The notes under the pieces are model-generated. The model ran no database searches, was not told the origin of the DNA, and was given only the letters and a program-made list of their open reading frames with translations. This document shows positions 42,561-50,028 of a DNA stretch of 64,000 bases, one piece after another. The translations under genes were made by a program, and so were the position numbers. Source of the DNA: CAJBVW01 sp964457335 (GTDB lineage: Bacteria > Myxococcota_A > UBA796 > SXON01); assembly GCA_964457335.1 (NCBI GenBank), contig CAYWGD010000024.1:11486-75485 (forward strand). Direction: 5' to 3'. Numbering within the stretch: position 1 is the stretch's first letter; each line of letters starts with the position of its first letter.

Positions 42561-43711
42561 GTGGCCCACAAGAATCGCTGGACCGTCACGCCGACACGAA
42601 GTCCGACTCCTACATCATCGCTTTTTCGTACAAGGACGCGCACGGCGTCTCGCGACGCTACAAGCGGAGCGCCGGTCGGGGCGTGTCGAAGCGCGATGCG
42701 GAGACGAAGGCGCGCGCGCTGTACCTGGAGATGGAAAAGGACCCGCTCGCGTTCGTGGGCCGGTTCGTCACCCCGGTTCATGCGAAGGCGCGCGCGCTGC
42801 CCTTCGGCGACGTGGCGGCGACCTACCTTGCCGAGCACGTCGAGACGAACTGCCGTGCCTCGACGCAGCGCACACACGAACAGATGCTCCGGGTTCACCT
42901 CGTCCCGGCCTTCGGCACGGGGGACCTCCGCGACGTGCGCCGGCCGACCGTCGACGCCTACGTGGCCCGGAAGCGTCGCGAGGGGTTGAGCGCCAAGTCG
43001 GTCGCCAACCACATCAGCGTGCTGTCCAGCATCTTCGAGTTCGCCATTCGTCGGGAGTGGGTCGCGGAGAACCCCGCCAAGGGCGTCACGCTCCCGAAGG
43101 TGACCGACCAGGGCTACGACTGGCTCGATGCGGAGGCCGCCGACCTGTTCCTCGCGGCGGTTCGGGCGCGCGACCCCAAGCACGCCGACCTGTTCCTTGT
43201 CGCCCTCCGCACCGGGATGCGACAGGGCGAGCTTCTGGCCCTCCGATGGGGCGACCTCCGGTTCGGCGCCGACGGCGGCGACGACGCAATCACCGTGCGG
43301 CACAGCCTTCACAACGGGCAGCTCGGCCCGACGAAGGGCGGGAAGCCGCGGCAGGTCTCCATGCACCCCGATGTGCGCGCGGCGCTGCTGCCGCGGCGCG
43401 GGGACGCCACGGCGTTCGTGTTCGCGACATCGGCGGGGACGCCCCTCACGGGCAACATCGTGAAGAACCCGATGGCGCGTGCGGCCACGGCCATCGGGCG
43501 CCCGGACCTACGCTTTCACGACCTTCGCCACAGCTTCGCGTCCCAGCTCGTCGTCAACGGCGTCGGCCTCCAGGTGGTTCAGAAGCTCCTGGGACACCAG
43601 GACATCCAGACGACGCTCCGCTACGCCCACCTACAGCCCGGCGCCTTGACCAGCGCCGTCGCTACGCTCGGGAGCGGCGGACAGGTGCTCCCCTTCCGTC
43701 AGGCGGGGTGA
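42561..43711 (+). CDS. Tyrosine recombinase (integrase), 5' end apparently frameshifted
   Basis: XerC/D-like phage integrase of about 385 aa. The catalytic domain (about 170-370) shows ALRTGMRQGELLAL (first Arg), HDLRHSFASQL (HxxR), LLGHQDIQTTLRYAHL (His and nucleophile Tyr). The SAM-like core-binding domain is at about 85-170 (TYLAEHVETNC). The N-terminus begins in one frame at the GTG at 42561 (MAHKNRW) and must shift after 42581 to reach RHADTKSDSYIIAF, the AP2-like arm-binding region; one missing base at CTGGACC explains it. Without that, an in-frame start further inside would remove the arm-binding domain. It would integrate the island at the ssrA 3' end. Confidence 0.9.
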
Positions 43712-43723
43712 CGGGCCCGAATC

Positions 43724-43741
43724 TGGCGGAGTTCTGGCGGA
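43724..43741 (-). repeat. 18-bp arm-type site, integrase-proximal copy (inverted)
   Basis: TGGCGGAGTTCTGGCGGA is the exact reverse complement of the sites at 40592 and 48957, and starts 13 bases after the integrase stop. Confidence 0.7.
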
Positions 43742-43753
43742 GTCGGCCGCGTG

Positions 43754-43792
43754 GGCGACAATCCGAGGCGCGCGCCTCGTAGGATTGTCGCC
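43754..43792. terminator. 39-bp inverted repeat between convergent integrase and XRE genes
   Basis: Outer arms GGCGACAATCC (43754-43764) and GGATTGTCGCC (43782-43792) flank a 14-bp perfect palindrome GAGGCGCGCGCCTC and GTA. It is between two convergent genes and could be a bidirectional terminator. Its outer arms are also two copies of the island-wide GGCGACAAT motif, so a protein-binding role is possible. Confidence 0.55.
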
Positions 43793-43862
43793 TTGCCGTG
43801 CGGCTTCCCGCACGGCCGCGGCGGACCAGGACCGCGGGTAACCAACCCGCTTCCGGGGCCGG

Positions 43863-44197
43863 CTACCGCGGCCAGCGGTCCCGGAGCGCCCTTGCGGAGA
43901 CGACGAGGAAGTCGACGGCGGCGTCGTCCAGCGTGCCGACCTCCGCGACCAGCTCGTCGACCTTGGCACGGCGGGACGTGTCGAGCGCGGCGGCGAGCAG
44001 CGCGGGCGCGTCCGTGTCGAGCGCGGCGGCGAGCCTCACCAGGGCTTCGAGCGATGGCGTCCCGATGCCACGTTCGAGCTGGGATATCCACTCCGTGCTC
44101 ACGCCGACACGGCGCTCGGAGCCGCGGACCGGCTCACTCTGGAGGCGGCCATGCGGAAGGCGCGTGAGGCTCCCCGATTGTCGCCCAGCCAGGACAT
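43863..44197 (-). pseudogene. XRE-family repressor-like gene with a one-base deletion in the HTH
   Basis: The ATG at 44197 reads MSWLGDNRGASRAFRMAASRV, split as MSWLGDNRGASR and AFRMAASRVSRSAA; this aligns with the first half of an XRE HTH. The next frame continues ERRVGVSTEWISQLERG and GTPSLEALVRLAAALDTD, the recognition helix and C-terminal half. One base missing between about 44115 and 44130 joins them to a normal ~112-aa Cro/C1-type regulator. It lies downstream of the HExxH protein gene on the same strand, an arrangement reminiscent of ImmR/ImmA pairs. If real, the frameshift removes repressor function. Confidence 0.65.
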
Positions 44198-44314
44198 CGC
44201 GAGGGTGTGGGTCCCGCTCGTCGAATTCTTGGAGCTGTTCTTTTCGTTCGGTAGCGCCGCTGCGGACGCATGAGGGGCTCGTACTGTGCCTCCGACCCCA
44301 CACCCTGCGCGCGC

Positions 44315-45415
44315 CTACCCGCGACGCCCGCCGAGGCGTTGCGCCGCTCGCTCCCTGTCCGCACGCTCCTGCTCTCCCGGCCGCCAAGGAACCTCCAGGC
44401 CCATCCCGTCGCCATGACATCTCGGGATGACGCCGAAGGTCTCAAAGACCTGCTCGACGATCGCTTCGGCCGGCGCAAATACCTCCCACGTCAGTGCCTT
44501 GTAGGGAAGGCCCATGATGCCGGCGCAGGCATCGCGCATCTCCGCGACGTGACGTGGAAGAGCGGGCGACAATGCCTCCAGGTCGGCGACGGCCTTGGTA
44601 GGTAACTCTTTCCCGCGGAGCAGTCCCAGAACGCGACCGAGCTGATTTGTGACGTGGGCCACCTCGCTCACGGTGAATCCCCAAAGTGGCCCGTGGTCGC
44701 CACGGTGCCGATAGGCCGCGACACGTTCGCGCACCCGGAGGTTGACGGCGGAGGCGACACTTACGAGAAGGTCGACCGACGACTGCACGCCTGCGTCGTC
44801 GATATAGTCGGACGCAACGTACTCTGCGTGGAACTCGTCGAAGCAGTTGACGGCGAGTTGGCGCCGGAGGAGGGGCCAATCCGTGCCTTCGACGGCGTCC
44901 TTGACGTCGGGACCGAGGAGGTAGCGGAGGAGCAAGCCGAGGTGAACGTGCGCCAGCTCGTGAGCGACAATCGACCGCGCCAACGGCTTCCCGGACACGA
45001 GACCGCGCCCGATGTCCAGGTCCAGCAGCACCACGGCGAAGGTAGACCCCGGCTGTCCGTCGCCCCACATGAGGGTCTTTCCAACGCTGACACCCTCCTC
45101 TGTGTGCGTCAGGTCTTCGGGAAGGCCAAGCTGGCGTTGCCAGTGAAATACGGCGCTCCGTAGGTCCGCGGCGAACAGGATGAGGCGGAGGTGGGCTAAG
45201 AGCAGCCGACCGCCCGCGTCGGCATCGCCGTCGACGGTTGCGCCGCCCCCTCTCGGTGTCGTTAGGTCGGTGAGAAGGGCGGCGACAGACTCGTAGATTC
45301 GCGCCGCCTCCTCATTGTCGTCGACGCCATCGAAGGACAGCGTGAGGTGGCGACCAGGCTGTTCGAGGTCGGCGCGTTCGAGCGGTCGTGCCACTGTCGT
45401 CGATGGCTCGTTCAC
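44315..45415 (-). CDS. HExxH metallopeptidase-like cargo protein
   Basis: 366 aa from the GTG at 45415, two bases after the upstream stop. SIVAHELAHVHLG carries a zinc-protease HExxH (His152, Glu153, His156), and about 40 residues later FDEFHAEYVAS offers acidic third-ligand candidates (Glu194 or Glu198), a gluzincin-like arrangement. No secretion signal, so it is probably cytosolic. It is the last gene of a four-gene cargo operon and next to a broken XRE gene. Possible roles are an ImmA-like antirepressor protease, or an effector in a defence or toxin system with the papain-like protein upstream; neither can be decided. Confidence 0.6.
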   Translation of the reverse strand: MNEPSTTVARPLERADLEQPGRHLTLSFDGVDDNEEAARIYESVAALLTDLTTPRGGGATVDGDADAGGRLLLAHLRLILFAADLRSAVFHWQRQLGLPEDLTHTEEGVSVGKTLMWGDGQPGSTFAVVLLDLDIGRGLVSGKPLARSIVAHELAHVHLGLLLRYLLGPDVKDAVEGTDWPLLRRQLAVNCFDEFHAEYVASDYIDDAGVQSSVDLLVSVASAVNLRVRERVAAYRHRGDHGPLWGFTVSEVAHVTNQLGRVLGLLRGKELPTKAVADLEALSPALPRHVAEMRDACAGIMGLPYKALTWEVFAPAEAIVEQVFETFGVIPRCHGDGMGLEVPWRPGEQERADRERAAQRLGGRRG

Positions 45416-45417
45416 GC

Positions 45418-45867
45418 CTACCACCAGCGCCGCGCGGCGAACTGCCCCCCGCTGTTGCGGCGGTACCCGCCCGCGTCGACGTGCGTGCCGTTCTCGTTGG
45501 CGACGACCGCGAGGAAGGCCGTCGCAAGTCCGGCCCAGAGAACGCCCTGCTGGACCTGCTTGCTCTCCGCGGCGCCGTTGACGACCAGATTCGCGAGGTG
45601 TTCGCAGTTGAAGAAGAGCATGTCGTACTGCCGGCCCACGTAGGTCACGGCGCGCGCCGCGACCGCCCATTCATGGCCGGACGTCGCCCGCTGCTCCACG
45701 TGGATGGGGTGGTTCCCTGCGAACCCCTTTCGCGTGGTGTGCACGACCCCGTTCTCCCGGGTGTTGTGCACGAACCACAGCTCTCCGTCGGAGCCGTACC
45801 CGGTGCACACCCCGTAGTGCTTTTTGTGCAGCTGAACCCAGCATTTGTCGCCTTGCTTGATGACCAT
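45418..45867 (-). CDS. LRAT/papain-like-fold small protein
   Basis: 149 aa; ATG at 45867 with GGGAGG five bases upstream. The pattern KKHYGVCTGYG (His17), VHNTRENGVVH, and YDMLFFNCEHLANLV (Asn87-Cys88-Glu89-His90) is that of LRAT/H-rev107-type permuted papain-like proteins, whose NC motif holds the catalytic cysteine acting as acyltransferase or phospholipase. A hydrophobic helix (VLWAGLATAFLAVVA) near 107-122 may anchor it to a membrane. The gene is the third of the operon, followed two bases later by the HExxH gene. Membrane-lipid modification would fit a toxin or abortive-infection effector, by inference only. Confidence 0.7.
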   Translation of the reverse strand: MVIKQGDKCWVQLHKKHYGVCTGYGSDGELWFVHNTRENGVVHTTRKGFAGNHPIHVEQRATSGHEWAVAARAVTYVGRQYDMLFFNCEHLANLVVNGAAESKQVQQGVLWAGLATAFLAVVANENGTHVDAGGYRRNSGGQFAARRWW

Positions 45868-45881
45868 GGTGGCCTCCCTGT

Positions 45882-46265
45882 CTATTCGTCCGATTCTTCC
45901 TTCTTCTTCCTGGAACTTGCTGCCGCGACGCCCGCGACTGCGGCCAGAATGGCTGCGCCGCCGATGAGCCACTTCCCGACGTTCTTTGGCTTCTCATCGT
46001 GGACTGTCATCCCGGACGCTTCGAGCTGTGCCGCGATGTTGTCCGCCTGCTGAACGAGCACCCACGGCTCCATACCCAACAGCCGCGCTGCCTTGCGAAG
46101 CTGCGCGAGCGTCATCGTCGTGTCGCCGGTCTCCACGCGAGACCAGCCGGACACCGTCGACAGGTCGGCTGCCTCGGCCATCGAGAGCAGGGGAATGCCG
46201 CGCATCTCCCGCCTCCCGCGGACGACCTGACCGACAATCTGGACGTAGGAGGTGGCTTGTTCCAC
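45882..46265 (-). CDS. HTH (XRE) protein with C-terminal membrane helix
   Basis: 127 aa, GTG start overlapping the previous stop by one base (TAGTG). Residues about 8-65 form an XRE-type HTH (VRGRREMRGIPLLSMAEAAD, WSRVETGDTTMTLAQLRKAARLLG split here). Residues about 95-116 (GKWLIGGAAILAAVAGVAAA) are a single membrane helix followed by a charged tail RKKKEESDE. A membrane-tethered HTH protein is unusual and could sense envelope state, or couple DNA binding to the neighbouring membrane components. Confidence 0.7.
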   Translation of the reverse strand: MEQATSYVQIVGQVVRGRREMRGIPLLSMAEAADLSTVSGWSRVETGDTTMTLAQLRKAARLLGMEPWVLVQQADNIAAQLEASGMTVHDEKPKNVGKWLIGGAAILAAVAGVAAASSRKKKEESDE

Positions 46266-46657
46266 TACGACACCATGCTCACTTCGAGCATCTCCTGACC
46301 GGTCCGCCAGTCGTACACGACGCGGATGCGCCAGCCCTGGTGGACGCGCTGCACCCCGTTGACGGCGCCGAGGAACGCGCCCCCGGCTACGGCGTAGCCG
46401 ATGACCGCCGGGGGGAAGAGGGCAGCGAGGAGCACACCCACTCCGAGCCCGGCGAGCCCGCCTTCGACGGCACCCTGACCGGCGCCCGCGAGGTAGTCGA
46501 CGAAGTTCGCAGGGGTGGACGGGTCGAACTCCCAGCGAACCGGAAGGTGCTGGGCTGCGACGTTCGCGGCCTCGCGCAGCGCCGCGACCTGGTTGTAGGC
46601 GATGAGCACGGCGTTGCCGCGGCGGAGGTAGTGGAGGATGAGACCAGACTGGGACAT
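46265..46657 (-). CDS. Small Gly-rich membrane protein of the cargo operon
   Basis: 130 aa; ATG at 46657 behind AAGGAG. The middle (about 58-100) is strongly hydrophobic and Gly/Ala-rich (AGAGQGAVEGGLAGLGVGVL, LFPPAVIGYAVAGGAFLGAV), consistent with a helical hairpin or glycine-zipper membrane insertion. The N-terminus (LILHYLRRGNAVLIAYNQVAALREA) is amphipathic and the C-terminus basic. It could be a pore-forming or membrane-anchoring component. First gene of the four-gene operon; no family recognised. Confidence 0.6.
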   Translation of the reverse strand: MSQSGLILHYLRRGNAVLIAYNQVAALREAANVAAQHLPVRWEFDPSTPANFVDYLAGAGQGAVEGGLAGLGVGVLLAALFPPAVIGYAVAGGAFLGAVNGVQRVHQGWRIRVVYDWRTGQEMLEVSMVS

Positions 46658-46743
46658 GGACGGCTCCTTGCAGCGCAAGCAGAGCATCGCACGTCGTTGC
46701 CCAATCCGCAATCCTTTTCGCTATCCGCCCGCGCGGCGCCGCC

Positions 46744-47700
46744 TCACGGGGTCAGCTTCACCGCGGCCCACGGGCCCTCGCCGCCAGCGCGGAAGAGCAC
46801 GGCCTCGGCCATCGGCGCAGGGGTGAAGTAGAGCGCGACCAACACCTCGTCCGGTTGACCGCCCACGGCATCGAGGAGCTGGTGAACCCAGTCCTCGTCC
46901 TGCGTGGCGAGCGCGTCGGCGAGGTGCCGTAGTTGTCTCGCAACGTAGTCCCGACCCAGCGTGACGCGCACGGGGGTCCCGTCCGTCGAGCGTAGGTCGA
47001 GCGGCCGCACCGTCTTTCCGCCGACATTCAACGCATAAGCGAGGTTGCCTCTGCGCAGGTTGCCAATCTCCTCGGGGCTGAACTGCTTTTCGACCGAGAT
47101 TCCGTGAAGCTGGGGAAGCAGGTCTGGCCAGTGCTTCTCGGCTACCTCCAGGATGCTCGCGTCGTTGAACTCCTGCCCGTGCGTACCAATCTTGAGGATG
47201 TAGGCATTGTCGCCTCGCAGCATCGCGAACAGCAGGTGCTTTCCGCGGCCTTCCTCGACGTGGAAGTGGTGGATACCCCAGTCGTAAAGCATGTAGTCCT
47301 GGAACACGTCTGGAAGTCCATGCTTCCCTCGCACGATTTCGCCCCGACGATTCCAGAAGACGTGCTCGACCGTCCTGGACAGGAACTCGTTCGACGGGTC
47401 GTTTACGGCGTCGTCGCCGGTCTCCAGGAGACCGAGCAGGCGGGTGAGCTTCGGCTCGAACTGCGCCTTGCGCCGGTCGTTGGCGTACTCGTCAGAGAAG
47501 TGCAGGCGGCGAGCAAGCGGGGGCACCCGGCGGCGCTCGTCGTTGTACAAGGCCCGCGCGTAAAACCAGACGTTTCGGTCCGCCTCGCGAAGTCCTGTGG
47601 GCGTCGGCGGCAAGAGGGTGTCGTCGCCCCCGAGGCGTTCAAGTAGGGCGCTCCGAAGCGACGCCTCGTAGGCCAGATACAACGTCTCGTAAGTGAGCAT
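46744..47700 (-). CDS. Island cargo protein of unknown function with an IHHFHV motif
   Basis: 318 aa from the ATG at 47700. I do not recognise the family. The central part reads LYDWGIHHFHVEEGRGKHLL then LRGDNAYILKIGTHGQEF, a pattern of clustered histidines seen in some uncharacterised phage-defence-associated proteins. The N-terminal ~120 residues are helical and Arg-rich. It is soluble with no signal. It lies 191 bp downstream of the PIN-like gene on the same strand, so the two may be co-transcribed. Confidence 0.55.
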   Translation of the reverse strand: MLTYETLYLAYEASLRSALLERLGGDDTLLPPTPTGLREADRNVWFYARALYNDERRRVPPLARRLHFSDEYANDRRKAQFEPKLTRLLGLLETGDDAVNDPSNEFLSRTVEHVFWNRRGEIVRGKHGLPDVFQDYMLYDWGIHHFHVEEGRGKHLLFAMLRGDNAYILKIGTHGQEFNDASILEVAEKHWPDLLPQLHGISVEKQFSPEEIGNLRRGNLAYALNVGGKTVRPLDLRSTDGTPVRVTLGRDYVARQLRHLADALATQDEDWVHQLLDAVGGQPDEVLVALYFTPAPMAEAVLFRAGGEGPWAAVKLTP

Positions 47701-47891
47701 GGACGAGTCCCTACGTCTTCGGGGGAGCCGAGCGCCTTTTCGGTTTCTCCCTCTACCTGCGACGGCGTTGGTCGACAATCCCGCCGCGCGAAACCTGCGT
47801 GACCGCGGCCCCCCCCGACGAACGCCTGGCCTCGCCTCATCGAGGCCCTCCGTGACCGCCTGCTGTTCCACCTCGACGGCGACGACGGTTC

Positions 47892-48875
47892 TCACTGGTC
47901 GGAACCGCCGTGGCCCTGTGACGACGACAATCGCTCGTCCTGTCCCGCAGGGAGCCGGATGCCATGCTCGCCCTGACGCGCGTCCAGCACCTGCATGTCC
48001 ATCACCGCACCGAGGTGCCCCGCCATGCGAACTACGCGGTTGTCCAGGCTACGAATCCCGGCGGCAAATACCGACAGCCGCACGTAGTCGAGGTCGATGC
48101 TGTCATTGGACGCGTCCTTCGGGAGGCGTCCGTCCAAGCCACCATCTTCCACCCACAGGAGGCTGGACACCATGGGGGCTGCGACAACGGCGAGGCACAT
48201 GCTCGGCTGCGACAAGAGCCGAACCGCCAAGTCGGCGCTCGCCCCGCAGCGCATGAGGGCCGCGGCGCCGAACTCCTTTACCGCGTTTAGGGCGAGAAGT
48301 CGGAGGAGTTGCTCGTCGTCCTTGCGCAGAGCCTTCGAGCCGGTGGGGGAAAGAACCTTGCGCCAACCCTTGTTCTGCTCGGACGCGAGCTGGTGGTTGT
48401 CCTCATGGCTGTAGAAGTCCCGCGCCGCCGACTCCCTTGCGGCGGGAAGATGGGTCCGCAGGTGCGCGAGCGCGTGTCCTGGCTCGCCCCGTAGTTCCCG
48501 AATGATGTCACGCAGGGATTCGACGCGCTCCCAGTCGACGATGTCGCTCATAGGCACGCCCGTGACCAGCTCCTCGCGCGCCATCTCCGCGACCGCGCGT
48601 CCCAGGAATGCCGCTTCAGGCTCGGCACCGAGCAGGCGGAAGGAGTCGCGCATCGTGCGCTCCCACGCGTCGGGATGCTGGCTCATCTCAACGAGTGCCA
48701 CGTCCGGCACCAGGGCTCCCGGCCCTCCCGCTCGGGCTGCCTCCAGAAGCGGCGTCACATGGTCGACACCGCGGTCGTCTCGCATGCAGTTCTGGTCGAG
48801 CACGACGAAGGGGTACGCCGGCCTCGTGCGCGGAACGCTTTCAACCCCGTTGGTTATCCACTTTCTCGTGTCCAT
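47892..48875 (-). CDS. PIN-like-domain cargo protein
   Basis: 327 aa. The ATG at 48875 is embedded in GGAAGGCGACAATG, combining ribosome site, start codon and the island motif. The N-terminus FVVLDQNCMRDD has the first acidic strand of PIN-like nucleases; LVPDVALVEMS supplies the second conserved Glu region, and DLDYVRLSVFAAGIRSLDNRV carries a third acidic cluster. The helical middle (ESLRDIIRELRGEP, AARESAARDFYSHEDNH) is long for PIN. A metal-dependent RNase is plausible; PIN-like proteins of this size occur in bacterial defence loci. No antitoxin-like partner is obvious. Confidence 0.55.
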   Translation of the reverse strand: MDTRKWITNGVESVPRTRPAYPFVVLDQNCMRDDRGVDHVTPLLEAARAGGPGALVPDVALVEMSQHPDAWERTMRDSFRLLGAEPEAAFLGRAVAEMAREELVTGVPMSDIVDWERVESLRDIIRELRGEPGHALAHLRTHLPAARESAARDFYSHEDNHQLASEQNKGWRKVLSPTGSKALRKDDEQLLRLLALNAVKEFGAAALMRCGASADLAVRLLSQPSMCLAVVAAPMVSSLLWVEDGGLDGRLPKDASNDSIDLDYVRLSVFAAGIRSLDNRVVRMAGHLGAVMDMQVLDARQGEHGIRLPAGQDERLSSSQGHGGSDQ

Positions 48876-48956
48876 TGTCGCCTTCCGCTGCGACCGCGTG
48901 TAGCAATCCCCCGGATGCCAAGCAACACGTTCAGACGCTCGCCGACCAGCTCTGGC

Positions 48957-48974
48957 TCCGCCAGAACTCCGCCA
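48957..48974 (+). repeat. 18-bp arm-type site, right copy
   Basis: TCCGCCAGAACTCCGCCA, identical to 40592-40609 and in the same orientation, 131 bp inside attR. The gap 48876-49105 holds this site and one ATTGTCGCC motif (49044-49052) but no gene. Confidence 0.7.
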
Positions 48975-49105
48975 CTTCTACGCGCGCCGACCCGTCGCCA
49001 TCGGGCGCGAGACGACACCAGATGACACTCACGGCCTCCCCGGATTGTCGCCTACATCGCCGATAACCAGCCTCCGCCCGACATCGGCGACCTCCCCAAG
49101 AAGGT

Positions 49106-49183
49106 GGTTCGACTCCCGCCGCCTCCACCACTTCAAACACGCTTCGCCCGGCCTAATCCGCCGGGCGAAGTCGTGTCGGGGGG
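49106..49183 (+). repeat. attR: 78-bp direct repeat
   Basis: Identical to the ssrA end at 40509-40586 but with no tmRNA 5' part before it, so it is the distal boundary of the island. The terminator hairpin is included at 49142-49170. Confidence 0.95.
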
Positions 49184-49294
49184 CCGACTCCACCACGTTT
49201 CCACCGCGGGGAGGAGGGGCGAGGAGGCAGTCGCGAACCTCCCGACCACGCCCCAGCCGGGTCGGCAGGGGGCGTGGGAACTTGAACGAGGCGA

Positions 49295-49735
49295 GGTGCT
49301 GTCGACCTTCGCGAAGGGCGAGTACGGTCTCTCGCTCGTGGACGAGCAGCTCGCGGAGCTGGAACTGGGGGCTCTCGGCCATGTGGGCGAACTCGGGCGC
49401 CTCCTGCGGGACATCGCCGGTCGGCAGGCCGACCCGCGACGAGGGCAGGCAGCCCTCCAGGCCGCCCTGGACGCTGGACCAACGTCGGTTGACGCCCAGC
49501 TCCGGGAGATTCGCGAACTGCTCGTCGTCGAGCCGCAGATGAACGTCCGCGCGCTGTCCGAGCGTCTCTTGCGCCAGATGCACGACGGCATCCGCGACGC
49601 CCTCGCCGCCGCCGACGGGGCCCCGCCCGCGAGAAAGCAGCAGTACGCGAGTTCGGTGACTGGCGGAGATGGTCGGACCGGCTCGAAGCCGAGTTGACCG
49701 GCCGCGGCCTCCAGTTTCACGCGGTCCCCTGGTAG
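49295..49735 (+). pseudogene. Helical protein remnant just outside attR, frameshifted
   Basis: From about 49235 a protein-like helical frame (LVDEQLAELELGALG, LREIRELLVVEPQMN) is open. Near 49614-49628 (GACGGGGCCCC) the signal shifts one frame to AREKAAVREFGDWRRW then LEAELTGRGLQFHAVPW, stop at 49735. One missing base restores a single chain. No good start codon is visible (the first GTG is near 49295), so the 5' end may have been lost when the island inserted. No family recognised. It is probably a relic of an earlier insertion at the same ssrA site. Confidence 0.45.
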
Positions 49736-50028
49736 GCGGTCACTTCCCGGGCACGGGCCCTGTCGCCGACTGGAAGAGCGGGGCCTTGCCCTTCGCCGGC
49801 GCCTCGCCGAACTGGCGGACGAGGTAGAACCTCACGGTGCGCCGCGATCTCGCCGGACTTTCCTTCCGGGCGCACCAAGGCGGCACGGCTGGCGACGCGC
49901 CGCGGCTCCGCGCATCGGACCCCGCCCACCACACGCCCGCTCCGGTCGCAGCCGGGGGCGTTGCGGGGGGCGGCGAGCCCCCCGCACGGGGTCCGGCCGC
50001 GAAGCGGGCGGGCCCCCACGAAGACGAG
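49736..50028. other. Gap between the remnant and the antiporter gene
   Basis: A minus-strand frame ending at 49740 (VRFYLVRQFGEAPAKGKAPL) reads like the end of a protein, but no matching N-terminus or start is found, so I do not call a gene. The rest is the gene-end palindrome copy E and its flanks. Confidence 0.4.
49953..49985 (-). repeat. Gene-end GC palindrome, copy E
   Basis: On the minus strand GGGGGGCTCGCCGCCCCCCG then CAACGCCCCC. It is shorter than the other copies, lacking the CTTGGGGCG lead, and lies 43 bases past the antiporter stop in that gene's orientation. Confidence 0.6.

Larger units (their letters stand above)
40509..49183. mobile_element. Integrative island in ssrA (about 8.6 kb)
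   Basis: The island lies between two identical 78-bp direct repeats (40509-40586 and 49106-49183). These comprise the last 25 nt of ssrA, its terminator and flanking bases, 8597 bp apart. Inside are a tyrosine recombinase, an excisionase-like HTH gene, three 18-bp arm-type sites, XRE-type regulators and cargo not needed for transfer. No conjugation, phage-structural or replication genes are visible, so it is probably a small satellite-like or mobilisable island, or one that depends on a helper. Several of its genes carry apparent frameshifts. Confidence 0.93.

Noticed and set aside
45844..45852. A GGCGACAAA near-match to the island motif inside the LRAT-like gene
   Set aside because: It is one base off and lies in coding sequence (KQGDKCW), so it was not counted.
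40509..49183. Possible insertion sequence or CRISPR array in the island
   Set aside because: No transposase, terminal inverted repeats or regularly spaced repeats were found; only att and arm-type repeats are present.
49740..49934. A 64-codon minus-strand frame ending FQSATGPVPGK
   Set aside because: The last part looks protein-like but there is no coherent N-terminus or start, so it is noted only as part of the gap.
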